From Methanofervidicoccus sp. A16 (GTDB taxonomy: Archaea > AGJL01 > Methanococci > Methanococcales > Methanococcaceae): a DNA stretch of 64,000 nt. Positions 52,993-61,586 of this stretch are shown in pieces. The translations under genes were made by a program, and so were the position numbers. The stretch spans positions 1,178,001 to 1,242,000 of the forward strand of contig NZ_CP022242.1 in the NCBI RefSeq assembly GCF_003351865.1. The letters are read 5' to 3'. Under the pieces are notes generated by a model. That model was not told where the DNA came from, did no database searches, and saw only the letters and a program-made list of their open reading frames with translations. Each line of letters opens with the position of its first letter. The first letter of the stretch is position 1.

Positions 52993-53808
52993 ATGGATCT
53001 ATCTAATGTTAAAAAATTTATCTACAAGTACTACATAGAGCCTATAGAAAAACAGTCAGGTTATAACTACATTCAGGAGATAACTTACGGTATACTACTG
53101 TTTTTTATGGTGTACATATTTTACAGAACATGTAAAATATTTCATATAGATATAGATAGGAGGTTTGCAGTGGTTACTGTATTTTATACAGTTCTCATAT
53201 CCCTTATAAGGGCCCTTGTAGATGGTGGTTATATCCCTCATACTTACTACACTGTAACTCCTGGTATCGTAATAGTGATAGGTTTATACTACCTTATTGC
53301 AATTATCTTATCTGCTTTAATACTTAAAGAGAGGTATTATATATTGGCAACAATTATGGCAGTACTACCTCTTACATATTTAATATTCATCTTTTTAAAG
53401 AACATGGTCCATATCGAGGCGCTATTTTACGTCTTATTTATGGTGGTTTTAATATATGCTATTTTTAACTATCTCCTTGAAAGGATAGAATCTATAAAAA
53501 ATATCCTAAAATTCCAATCTATAGATAGATACGTAATACTGGCCCAACTTACAGATGGTGTGGCCACTGCCATTGGAATTGGGTTGTATGGATACTGGGA
53601 ACAACATCCCTTGCCAAGGTTCTTTATGGATCACTTTGGTCCCTTTATTATGATACCCTTGAAGTTGGTGGCAGTTATAACTGTCCTCTATATTCTAAAC
53701 AGTGAGGTGGAGAATAGGGATCTGAGAAATATCTTGAAGATTACAGTTATGGCCTTAGGTCTTGCTCCTGGACTTAGAAATCTATTCAGGATTGTGATGG
53801 GAGTTTAA
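52993..53808 (+). CDS. DUF63 family membrane protein
   Basis: A 271-residue polytopic membrane protein of the archaeal DUF63 family, with about seven or eight hydrophobic segments (for example 'ITYGILLFFMVYIFY', 'VIVIGLYYLIAIILSALIL', 'ALFYVLFMVVLIYAIF'). Conserved polar pieces include 'ALVDGGYIPHTYYTVTPGI' and 'LTDGVATAIGIGLYGYWEQ'. Function is not established. The ATG has AGGTGA seven bases upstream. Its last four bases overlap the end of the convergent DtxR-like gene. Confidence 0.82.
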   Translation: MDLSNVKKFIYKYYIEPIEKQSGYNYIQEITYGILLFFMVYIFYRTCKIFHIDIDRRFAVVTVFYTVLISLIRALVDGGYIPHTYYTVTPGIVIVIGLYYLIAIILSALILKERYYILATIMAVLPLTYLIFIFLKNMVHIEALFYVLFMVVLIYAIFNYLLERIESIKNILKFQSIDRYVILAQLTDGVATAIGIGLYGYWEQHPLPRFFMDHFGPFIMIPLKLVAVITVLYILNSEVENRDLRNILKITVMALGLAPGLRNLFRIVMGV

Positions 53809-54188
53809 CTCTTTTTATCCTTTATACAGTTCTCTACAAATTCCTTAAACCTCTCAAATACTTCATCAGACATGGCATGTTCCAATCGACAGGCTTCCTT
53901 ATAGGCAATTTCTCTCTCCAATCCTAAACATTCAACTAAAAATGTCTCTATCGTCTTATGTTTATCTATAACATTTTTTGCTTTTTCCATACCTTTTTCC
54001 GTTAGTCTTATGCCTATATAGGGCTCATACTCTACATATCCCAATTTATGAAGTTTTTTAGCCATATTTGTAATAGCAGGAGGTTTAATATCCAACAGTT
54101 TGGCTAACTCGGTAGTTTTTACAGGCCTATTTTTATCCTTGGTGAATATATAGACCTTCTCTAAGAAATCTTCTATACTCTCAGACAT
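53805..54188 (-). CDS. DtxR/MntR-family metal-dependent repressor
   Basis: A 127-residue regulator with the N-terminal winged helix ('VKTTELAKLLDIKPPAITN' / 'KLHKLGYVEYEPYIGIRLT') and the metal-binding dimerisation domain ('KHKTIETFLVECLGLERE' and 'EACRLEHAMSDEVFERF'), with His/Glu/Cys residues in the usual metal positions. There is no SH3-like third domain, so it is MntR-like in length. It probably represses Fe or Mn uptake genes when metal is plentiful. Targets are not visible nearby; it is divergent from enolase. Confidence 0.88.
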   Translation of the reverse strand: MSESIEDFLEKVYIFTKDKNRPVKTTELAKLLDIKPPAITNMAKKLHKLGYVEYEPYIGIRLTEKGMEKAKNVIDKHKTIETFLVECLGLEREIAYKEACRLEHAMSDEVFERFKEFVENCIKDKKS

Positions 54189-54319
54189 TGAACCACCAAT
54201 AAGAATATTAATGTAATAATTATTAAATTATTTATCATTTTTTAAAATTTATTAAAAAAGTATAAAAAATAAGAAGGTATTATAATAAACTTTCTGGATA
54301 AATAGAAACAGGTGATACA

Positions 54320-55612
54320 TTGCTAAAAAACGTAGATGAATCATTTGAAATAAAGGATATGGTAGGTAGGGAGGTTATAGACTCCAGAGGGAACCCTACT
54401 GTAGAGGTAGAGGTTATAACAAAGGGGGGAGGATACGGTAGGGCTATAGTGCCCAGTGGTGCCTCAAAGGGTGCCCATGAGGCTATGGAACTTAGAGACA
54501 GGGAGATGAGATTTGGAGGTAAAGGGGTACTCCTGGCAGTAGATAATGTAAACTCCATCATAAAACCTGAGTTGGTAGGATTTGACTCCCGTATGCAGAG
54601 AGAGATTGACATGTTGATGAAGGAACTTGACTCCACAGAGGATAAGCGTAAGTTAGGTGCCAACGCCATACTTGCCGTATCCCTTGCAGTTGCAAAGGCT
54701 GCTGCAGACACTGCATCCCTGCCTCTCTATAAGTATATTGGAGGTTGCAACTCCTACGTTATGCCAGTTCCAATGATGAATATACTCAACGGAGGGGTTC
54801 ATGGGGGCAATCAGTTGGAGTTCCAGGAGTTTATGATAATGCCTATAGGTGCAGACTCCATCTCTGAGGCTATAAGGATGTCTTCAGAGGTGTACCATAC
54901 TTTGAAAAGGGTAATCTTAGATAAGTACGGTAGGGATGCAATAAACGTTGGAGATGAGGGGGGATTCGCCCCACCTGTAAAGGATATCAGGGAGGCGTTA
55001 GATCTACTGGATGAATCTGTAAAGTTGGCAGGTTATGAGGACAAGATAGTGTATGCCATAGACTGTGCTGCTACAGAGTTCTACAACAAAGAGAAGGACT
55101 GTTATATTATACAGGGAAGGGAGTTATCGAGAGACGATCTCATATCCCTATACAGGGAGATAGTAGATGAGTACAGTATCGTTTCAATTGAGGATCCACT
55201 CCATGAGGATGACTTTGAAGGCTTTGCAATGATTACAAAGGAGTTGAAGGGGATACAGATAGTGGGGGACGATCTATTTGTAACAAACACTGAGAGATTA
55301 AGGGAGGGCATTAAGAGGGGTGCTGCAAATGCACTACTTCTGAAGGTGAACCAGATAGGGACGTTGACAGAGGCAATAGATGCGGCAAATTTAGCCTTTA
55401 GAAATAGTTATGGGGTTATAGTGTCCCATAGAAGTGGAGAATCTGAGGATACCACTATTGCAGATCTCTCAGTTGCCCTAAACAGTGGGCAGATAAAAAC
55501 TGGAGCACCTGCTAGGGGGGAGAGGACTGCAAAGTACAACCAACTTATTAGGATCGAGGAGGAGTTGGGGTATCCTAAGTATGCAGGGAGAAACTTCAGA
55601 TGTCCATTTTAA
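54320..55612 (+). CDS. eno: Enolase
   Basis: A 430-residue enzyme that interconverts 2-phosphoglycerate and phosphoenolpyruvate, here mainly for gluconeogenesis. Family motifs: 'GREVIDSRGNPTVEVEV', 'GASKGAHEAMELRD', 'NVGDEGGFAPP', 'SIEDPLHEDDFEGF' (metal Glu/Asp), 'LLLKVNQIGTLTEA' (catalytic Lys) and 'VSHRSGESEDTTIADL'. It starts with TTG 54320, with AGGTGA five bases upstream. It is full length and monocistronic. Confidence 0.97.
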   Translation: MLKNVDESFEIKDMVGREVIDSRGNPTVEVEVITKGGGYGRAIVPSGASKGAHEAMELRDREMRFGGKGVLLAVDNVNSIIKPELVGFDSRMQREIDMLMKELDSTEDKRKLGANAILAVSLAVAKAAADTASLPLYKYIGGCNSYVMPVPMMNILNGGVHGGNQLEFQEFMIMPIGADSISEAIRMSSEVYHTLKRVILDKYGRDAINVGDEGGFAPPVKDIREALDLLDESVKLAGYEDKIVYAIDCAATEFYNKEKDCYIIQGRELSRDDLISLYREIVDEYSIVSIEDPLHEDDFEGFAMITKELKGIQIVGDDLFVTNTERLREGIKRGAANALLLKVNQIGTLTEAIDAANLAFRNSYGVIVSHRSGESEDTTIADLSVALNSGQIKTGAPARGERTAKYNQLIRIEEELGYPKYAGRNFRCPF

Positions 55613-55925
55613 ATATTTTTACTAGGATAAATTAAAAATTCAAATAATGTTAATTAAAAATACTAAAATAATAAGTGTTATAAAACATGGAAAAAGGTTA
55701 AGATATAGAACTTTAATCCAACATAAAACTATAAAAAACTGTTTATAAAATAGATAGATGCTCCTCTTACTTACAATATTTTCCAATTTCTAAGTAGTAG
55801 AAAAGGAGTACTTCTTTGGAGATCCAGGAATCGTATATAAGAGATAAACAATAGAGGTTTTACTGTTAAGGTTTTATTTTTTACTGTTTATCTGTTTTTT
55901 TTTATTATCCTTTATAGGTGAAAGG
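55613..55925. other. Non-coding gap
   Basis: 313 bases between enolase and nifB, AT-rich with a slightly GC-richer patch at 55765-55845. I found no open frame, no GGAA-N6-TTCC type (NrpR) operator and no clear repeat core. Confidence 0.35.
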
Positions 55926-56798
55926 ATGAATAGTAAAAGTAAAAAAATGTCTAAATTTGCCCATATACTGAAGGTACATCCCTGTTATAACGAGAAACTT
56001 CATGACAAGGTGGGGAGAGTTCACCTACCTGTCGCCCCTAGGTGCAACATTGCCTGTAAGTTCTGTAGGAGGAGTATAGGTGGAGAATGTTGTGAGGAGA
56101 GGCCAGGGGTGGCAAAGGGTATTATGAAACCTGAGGAGGTGGAGGACTATGTAAGAGAGTTATTAAAAAAGATACCTAATCTCAAGGTTGTAGGTATAGC
56201 AGGTCCAGGGGACAGTTTATTTAACAAGGAAACCTTTGAAACTTTGGAGATATTAAAGGAGAAGTTTCCAGATCTGATAAGGTGTCTCTCTACCAACGGA
56301 CTACTACTTCCTAGGTATGCAGAGAAATTAGCAGATTTAGGTGTGAAAACTGTAACAGTGACTGTAAATGCTATAGATCCTAAGATCCTTAAAGATATTG
56401 TAGAGTGGATATACTACGATGGGAAGATATACAGGGGGGAAGAGGGGGCATCTATACTTATTAAGAATCAGATGGAGGGTATTAAAAAGGCTCATGATCT
56501 AGGGCTGATAGTGAAGATAAACACTGTACTGATACCTGAGATAAATATGGATCATATTGTAGAGATTGCCAAAACCTTCAAGGATGTAGCACACCTTCAG
56601 AATATCATTCCACTTATACCACTGTACAAGATGAAGGAGTTAAGACCTCCTACCTGTGAGGAGATAAAGAATATAAGGGAAAAATGTGAAAAATACTTAC
56701 CTCAGTTTAGAGCATGTCAACAGTGTAGATCAGATGCTGTAGGGTTGCTATCTGAAAAGAAACTGAATATCTACGATCTAAAGCACTTCTCCCATTAA
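55926..56798 (+). CDS. nifB: NifB-like radical SAM protein
   Basis: A 290-residue radical SAM enzyme of the stand-alone methanogen NifB type (no NifX-like C-terminal domain). It has the family start 'HPCYNEKLHDKVGRVHLPV', the radical SAM motif 'APRCNIACKFCRRSIGGEC', 'VGIAGPGDSLFN' and the C-terminal 'CQQCRSDAVGLL'. NifB makes NifB-co, the 8Fe-9S-C precursor of nitrogenase cofactors. No nitrogenase genes occur in this window, and such genes exist in non-diazotrophic methanogens too, so diazotrophy cannot be inferred. AGGTGA is six bases before the ATG. An ACT-domain gene follows after 19 bases. Confidence 0.93.
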   Translation: MNSKSKKMSKFAHILKVHPCYNEKLHDKVGRVHLPVAPRCNIACKFCRRSIGGECCEERPGVAKGIMKPEEVEDYVRELLKKIPNLKVVGIAGPGDSLFNKETFETLEILKEKFPDLIRCLSTNGLLLPRYAEKLADLGVKTVTVTVNAIDPKILKDIVEWIYYDGKIYRGEEGASILIKNQMEGIKKAHDLGLIVKINTVLIPEINMDHIVEIAKTFKDVAHLQNIIPLIPLYKMKELRPPTCEEIKNIREKCEKYLPQFRACQQCRSDAVGLLSEKKLNIYDLKHFSH

Positions 56799-56817
56799 AA
56801 GAGTTAGGTGGTATTGA

Positions 56818-57090
56818 ATGGAGAGAGTTGTTATAACGGTAACTGGAAAAGATAGAGTAGGGATAGTAGCAAAGATAGCCTCTACACTTGCAGAGAATAA
56901 TGTAAATATCTTGGACATAAGGCAGTCTCTTATGGAAGATCTCTTTACTATGATAATGCTCGTGGATATATCTAAGTCAAAGAGTGATTTCGAGGAGTTG
57001 GTAAAGAAATTAGATAAGGTTGGTGAAGAAATAGGAGTAAAGGTAATAGTACAGCATGAAGACATATTTAAGTATATGCACAGGATATAA
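56818..57090 (+). CDS. ACT domain protein, UPF0237
   Basis: A 90-residue protein of two ACT-like folds in one chain: 'ERVVITVTGKDRVGIVAKI' and 'NNVNILDIRQSLMEDLFTM' are characteristic of UPF0237, similar to glycine-cleavage repressor ACT domains. It probably binds an amino acid or other small ligand; the partner is unknown. GGTGG lies seven bases before the ATG, 19 bases after nifB, so it is likely in the same transcript. Confidence 0.9.
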   Translation: MERVVITVTGKDRVGIVAKIASTLAENNVNILDIRQSLMEDLFTMIMLVDISKSKSDFEELVKKLDKVGEEIGVKVIVQHEDIFKYMHRI

Positions 57091-57222
57091 TATTTGAACT
57101 CTATTTTTTCGTAATAAACATGGTTAATTGGTTAACACTCTTCTTTGAGGGTTTAAAGTTTTTTGTCATTTTTGTTATTATTTTAATGAAAACTAGAATT
57201 TATAAAAATTATAAAAATTAAA

Positions 57223-57494
57223 ACCCTAATTCCCATCAAAAAATCCTGAGAAGAATAGCAATAATTATAATAAAAAAGTTAATTATAATAAAAATATAAA
57301 AAGAAGATATTAAAATCAGAATAAAGATAATCTCCTGGGACGCTCTAAGATACTCTATGGAAGTGGAGCAGATCCTTCTTAGCAGGTTGCTATTATTAAT
57401 TTTGTTAAAAGTATTATATTTTAATAATATTTTAATATTTTTTCAGTTTTTATTATTTTTTTATTTAAATCATTACTTTGATGATAATTAAGGT
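57223..57494 (-). mobile_element. MITE-like element, core type A inverted (copy A4)
   Basis: A 272 bp non-coding element. The left head 'ACCCTAATTCCCATCAAAA' is a perfect example of the shared end. The right end 'TTTGATGATAATTAAGGT' is its degraded inverse. The centre holds the type A core on the minus strand ('CTCCTGGGACGCTCTAAG', 'GTGGAGCAGATCCTTC', 'AGCAGGTTGCTATT'). No matching flanking duplication. Confidence 0.7.
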
Positions 57495-57652
57495 ATCATT
57501 TAATGTTATCTACAACTCGTAATTATATTAATTGTTATTATTATAATAGAGAACTAAAAACATTGAAAAGAAATAACAATAAGATTCTACTATCCTCACT
57601 TAGAAACATTCCAAAAAATAAAAACATTGAGATTTTTACTCACCACCATCAA

Positions 57653-58672
57653 TTATAGAATTCCCTTCGCAACCTTTTCAAGATTATCCAACTGTTCACC
57701 AGTACCAAAGGCATATATAATATCTCCAGCGGATATTTCAGCATCTGCAGATGGATTTATTATCACCCTATCTTTCTTCTTTATACCGATAATATTCGCC
57801 CCAAATTTCTCTCGAATCCTAGATTCATATAACTTTTTACCTGCCAAGGGAGAATTACTTCTGACCTCTATCTTCCTTATCTCTAAATCTTCATCGTACT
57901 CGTATCTTGCTATAGACATAAAGGTGGAGATAAAGTCAAGTATATCAACCTTCAGGGCAAGTGCAGCCATCCTAAGTCCTCCTATAACATAGGGAGAAAC
58001 TACCCTATCAGCCCCAGCAATCAGCAATTTATCCATAGATACCTTTTCCTCAGCCTTTGCTACAACGAATACATTAGGATTCAGTCTCTTGGCAGAAAGT
58101 GTTATATATACATTATCTGAATCCCTGGATACTGCAGATATTAATCCTTTGGCCTTTTTAATTCCAGCTTTTATCAGTACTTCGTCATGGGTGGCGTCTC
58201 CTACAATGTAGTTAAAATTAGGATTGTTCTCCAACTCCTCCTCTAAAATCTTCTCGTTGATATCTATAACTACATACTTAGCTCCAGATCTTCTAAGTTT
58301 TTTAGTTACTACTCTACCACATTTACCATATCCACATATAATATAGTGATCTTTCAGATTTTTTATTCTCTTTTCCATCTTTCTCATCCTATCTGTTTTT
58401 TTAAAGTATCCACTTACAAAAAATTCGGCAACATTACCTAAGGCGTACAACCCTATACCGACACCACATAGGATATAAATAGAGGAGACTACCTTTCCAA
58501 GTTCTGTTGTAGGTGTAATATCTCCATATCCAACTGTAGAGATAGTTACTATCGAAAAATAGAGGGCATTGGTAAAAGATAAACCCTCTAAATACATCAT
58601 TACAAGGGCGTAAATTAAAATAAGTAGGATCATAGTTAATATACTTAATTTTATCCTGTTAACAACCTCCAT
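57653..58672 (-). CDS. Two-transmembrane potassium channel with RCK domain (MthK-like)
   Basis: A 339-residue membrane protein. The first 85 residues give M1, a pore with the filter 'STVGYGDITPTTELGK' and M2 ('IYILCGVGIGLYALG'). Then comes a cytoplasmic RCK/TrkA-N Rossmann domain ('YIICGYGKCGRVVTKKL', 'IVGDATHDEVLIKAG') and a C-terminal TrkA-C-like part ('NSPLAGKKLYESRIREKFG'). This is the MthK / M. jannaschii MjK2 plan, a calcium- or nucleotide-gated K+ channel. An internal start that would make free RCK domains, as in MthK, was not evident. Confidence 0.93.
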   Translation of the reverse strand: MEVVNRIKLSILTMILLILIYALVMMYLEGLSFTNALYFSIVTISTVGYGDITPTTELGKVVSSIYILCGVGIGLYALGNVAEFFVSGYFKKTDRMRKMEKRIKNLKDHYIICGYGKCGRVVTKKLRRSGAKYVVIDINEKILEEELENNPNFNYIVGDATHDEVLIKAGIKKAKGLISAVSRDSDNVYITLSAKRLNPNVFVVAKAEEKVSMDKLLIAGADRVVSPYVIGGLRMAALALKVDILDFISTFMSIARYEYDEDLEIRKIEVRSNSPLAGKKLYESRIREKFGANIIGIKKKDRVIINPSADAEISAGDIIYAFGTGEQLDNLEKVAKGIL

Positions 58673-58766
58673 TTAAGACCCTGAGGAGATTTATAAACAT
58701 TAAAATAAATATTATAATATAATATTATAATAAATAATATTTGATGACATTATATCAGTGGGAACT

Positions 58767-59156
58767 ATGATTATAAAAACCTTACTTAAAAAAAGGGGAC
58801 AACTATCCTTAGAATTTTCTTTATTACTGTTTGTTATACTTATTCTCTCTCTTGCATCTATCTATCATTTTATAAATAATAACTTAGATGAGAGGAGTAG
58901 GGACCTAGATAATATAGATATGGGGGCTAAAACTGCCATTTCCCTTGTAAATTCGGGATACAACGGGAGTAATGTAGGATATCCTATACTATACCTTGGT
59001 ATGTCTTACGATTCAAATAGAACCAATATTTCCATCTATATAAGGAATCAAAGTCCCTTAGACGCTTCAACTCTATATCTTATAGAGAGACTGATATACG
59101 ATAGATCAGGCGTAGATCCTGATGAATACAATATAACAATAGTTATAGTAAATTAA
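58767..59156 (+). CDS. Type IV pilin-like protein with class III signal peptide
   Basis: A 129-residue protein with the archaeal class III signal 'KKRGQLSLEFSLLLF': a short basic leader, cleavage before Q, the Q-x-S-x-E pattern and a hydrophobic helix, as processed by EppA/FlaK-type peptidases. The mature protein has several N-X-S/T sequons. It is probably a minor pilin or similar adhesin subunit. A GTG at 58758 is in frame, but ATG 58767 after GTGGG gives the usual short leader. DUF1894 and DUF1890 genes follow closely. Confidence 0.75.
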   Translation: MIIKTLLKKRGQLSLEFSLLLFVILILSLASIYHFINNNLDERSRDLDNIDMGAKTAISLVNSGYNGSNVGYPILYLGMSYDSNRTNISIYIRNQSPLDASTLYLIERLIYDRSGVDPDEYNITIVIVN

Positions 59157-59167
59157 AAAGTGAGACC

Positions 59168-59479
59168 ATGTCCTGTATAGAAAAATACGACTACGAGATC
59201 CTATTTAAAGGATCCTTTAAAAAGTGTTCCGACTATATCAAAAAGAACTTTAAAAATATAAGGTACTTGAAGGCGGGAGAGGAGGTTCTAAAGGGAGTAC
59301 TTCTAATAGGGAAACCTCCAATACCTGTAGCCTATGAGGAAGATTTTGTTATATTTCCCTATACAAAACCATGTCATGGGACTTTTGTTTTAAAAGTACC
59401 TCTTAGTGAATCTTCTTCGGAAAAGAAAGATAATAAAGATAAAAAAGGAGGTTTTTTATCTATACTAAAGTTTTGGTAG
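59168..59479 (+). CDS. DUF1894 family protein
   Basis: A 103-residue methanogen protein of family DUF1894 ('YDYEILFKGSFKKCSDYIK', 'VAYEEDFVIFPYTKPCHGT'), with a Ser/Lys-rich tail. Function is not established. It has two or three Cys and no membrane segment. It starts 11 bases after the pilin-like gene and is followed directly by the DUF1890 gene, its usual companion in methanogens. Confidence 0.8.
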   Translation: MSCIEKYDYEILFKGSFKKCSDYIKKNFKNIRYLKAGEEVLKGVLLIGKPPIPVAYEEDFVIFPYTKPCHGTFVLKVPLSESSSEKKDNKDKKGGFLSILKFW

Positions 59480-59488
59480 GTGGTATCT

Positions 59489-59941
59489 TTGAGAGTGCTT
59501 GTTATCATAGGGTGCCCTGAACCTCCTGTTTTGGTCCCCTCTACCATATACTTGTTAAATATGTTGAAAAATCGTGGATGTGAGGTTATCCTATCTGCAA
59601 ATCCTGCAGCATTAAAACTCCTTGAAACTGCTGATCCAGAAAGGTACTATTTAAAAGGTGTAGGATTTCAGGATATAGAGATGGGATTGAAAAATAGGTT
59701 AGAGGTAGATGCTATAGTGGGATTCGCCCACAACGATGCTGCAGTAAATTATATTATATCCTATAAATCAGTATATGATGCAAAAACCTATGCTATAGTA
59801 TTTGGTAGGGAGGTAAAAAAGGAATACATTGAGGATTTAGAGGAGGAGGGAATAACAACATACTCTGCTCGGGCCTTCCACAACCCTATTCCTATTGTGG
59901 CTAAATTAAAGGAGATGTTAAGGGAGATGATTTTTAAATAG
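59489..59941 (+). CDS. DUF1890 family protein
   Basis: A 150-residue methanogen protein of family DUF1890 ('VIIGCPEPPVLVPSTIYLL', 'ANPAALKLLETADPERYYL', 'VGFAHNDAAVNYIISYK'), probably an alpha/beta fold. Function is not established; co-occurrence with DUF1894 suggests they act together. The frame opens at GTG 59480, but TTG 59489 has GGTGGT six bases upstream and begins 'MRVLVIIGCPEPP', so it is preferred. Confidence 0.8.
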   Translation: MRVLVIIGCPEPPVLVPSTIYLLNMLKNRGCEVILSANPAALKLLETADPERYYLKGVGFQDIEMGLKNRLEVDAIVGFAHNDAAVNYIISYKSVYDAKTYAIVFGREVKKEYIEDLEEEGITTYSARAFHNPIPIVAKLKEMLREMIFK

Positions 59942-60078
59942 TAAGATTAAGATAAAGTTTTTTTTAGTTAGGATTTAACTTTTTTCTAGGTATTTAAATT
60001 AAAAAAAGTTTTTTAAAATAATTATGTTATTTATTAAAATTTTTATATTTAATTAAAGTTGATTATATTAATTTAATA

Positions 60079-60671
60079 ACTCTAATTCTCATTAAAAGTC
60101 CTGATAAAAATAATAATTATAAAAATTAAAAGTATAAGAAGAAGGTATTAAAATCAAAATAAGAGATAATTTCCTGGGATGCTCTAGGATACTATGGAGT
60201 GGAGCAGGTCCTTCCTAACAGGTTGCTATTATTTAATATTTTTATTATAAGGTATTATATTTCAATATTTTTTCTAACCCTACTTCCCATCAAAGGGAGA
60301 GTTTAAAAAATAATAAGAATAATTATAAAAATAATAAAAATAAAAAATAAGAAAAGATTTTAAAATAAAAAATAAAAAAATGTTTAAAAACAGAAACTTC
60401 TATTATCCCAGATATAGCATTTTTAAAAGAAGATTGGAGGGGAATGATCCTCTGTAGACCTTCTAGTGTAGTGGATATCAGAGTAAGATCTCCTATCATA
60501 CCTAAGTGTTCAGAAAGATCCTAAGAATATCTAATGATTTATATTGATTATTTTTATTGTCCTTTTAATCACTACTTGGTGGGAATTTAGGTTTTTTCTA
60601 GTCTTTTTTATTATTTTTATTTTTATTATTTAAATATTATTTAAATCGTTATTTTGATGGGCATTAAGGCT
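60079..60671 (-). mobile_element. MITE-like element, core type A inverted (copy A5), interrupted by a nested element
   Basis: The left head is 'ACTCTAATTCTCATTAAAAG' at 60079, the inverted type A core lies at about 60150-60230 ('TCCTGGGATGCTCTAGG', 'GTGGAGCAGGTCCTTCC'), and the right end is 'TTTTGATGGGCATTAAGGC' near 60671. The right arm is split at 60276 by a complete type B element (60277-60592); removing it plus one copy of the duplication restores an arm like that of A4. The remaining spacer 60672-60941 is AT-rich with no gene. Confidence 0.7.
60277..60592 (+). mobile_element. MITE-like element, core type B (copy B4), nested in A5, 8-bp target duplication
   Basis: A 316 bp element starting 'ACCCTACTTCCCATCAAAG' and ending 'GGTGGGAATTTAGGT'. 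The exact direct repeat TTTTTCTA flanks it at 60269-60276 and 60593-60600. It holds a type B core ('GGAATGATCCTCTGTAG', 'AGTAAGATCTCCTATC', 'TTCAGAAAGATCCTAAG'). It sits inside the right arm of a type A element, direct evidence that type B elements have moved. Confidence 0.82.
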
Positions 60672-60941
60672 AAAAAATAATAATTTAATAAAAAAAGATA
60701 AAAACTTCTACCTAAGTGTTATTCTATCCCAAGACTACTACTTTTTAACATCTAAAAAAAAACAAATTCCATAGTTGATAAGAGCCTACATCTTTTAAAA
60801 AAGATTAGCAAGTTTGCCCACTCTGTAAGTATTCAGGATTATTGTTAAAGTGGTAATAATAATGGAATTTTTATATATATCTTTATAATGTTTAATTAAT
60901 ATCCTATAGTTTTTAGGAGTATAAAATTCTCTATAAGTAAA

Positions 60942-61586
60942 TTATTTGCCCCTCACTAGTCCATAAAGTGTATAACCTAGAGCACATATAAATAAGCCTT
61001 CAGGAATGTTAAAAAGGGATAACATCAAAGAGATCCCAAAGACTACTAGATGCCATTTCCCTGGATACTTGGGATATACTATATCACTTACCATCAACAA
61101 CCCTATCAACACTCCAATTATGGAGATGATCACATCCCAGGGGTAAGTTCCTAACATCCCCCCGTATTTTAAAACCATCTCACAGGATGTGGAGAGGAGA
61201 AGGGCTCCAGCAGGTATAGGTAGGCCTACAAAATCCTTAACATTTAATATATTGAACCTTGCAAGTCTTAATGCTCCACATAGGAGAAATATTATAGATG
61301 CTATCAAACTCCATATACCTCCAAAGTAGTGATATAGTAGATAGGAGGGTGCCACTCCAAAACTGACAACATCAGATATACTGTCCAACTGGGCTCCGAA
61401 ATCTGATACTGTATTAGTTTTCCTGGCTACGTATCCATCTAAGGCGTCGAATATTATGGCTAAGTAGATATATCTAAAATCATGGAAGAGTATTGCCAGC
61501 ATCCCTAGTACAATATTCACCATAGTTAGATAGTCTGAAACGGTAATTATTTCCCTTATTCTGAATATCTTAATTTCCCTCCCCAT
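60942..61586 (-). CDS. pssA: Archaetidylserine synthase (CDP-alcohol phosphatidyltransferase)
   Basis: A 214-residue integral membrane enzyme of polar lipid synthesis. The CDP-alcohol transferase signature D-G-x2-A-R-x8-G-x3-D-x3-D is complete ('DGYVARKTNTVSDFGAQLD' then 'SISD'). There are about six hydrophobic segments. By size and context it joins serine to CDP-archaeol. ATG 61586 has GGAGG six bases upstream, located inside the end of the CooC-like gene; the two overlap by 17 bases and are translationally coupled. Confidence 0.9.
   Translation of the reverse strand: MGREIKIFRIREIITVSDYLTMVNIVLGMLAILFHDFRYIYLAIIFDALDGYVARKTNTVSDFGAQLDSISDVVSFGVAPSYLLYHYFGGIWSLIASIIFLLCGALRLARFNILNVKDFVGLPIPAGALLLSTSCEMVLKYGGMLGTYPWDVIISIIGVLIGLLMVSDIVYPKYPGKWHLVVFGISLMLSLFNIPEGLFICALGYTLYGLVRGK

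Noticed and set aside
55613-55925. An NrpR-type nitrogen operator upstream of nifB
   Set aside because: I could not find GGAA-N6-TTCC in the spacer, and no nif structural genes are nearby.
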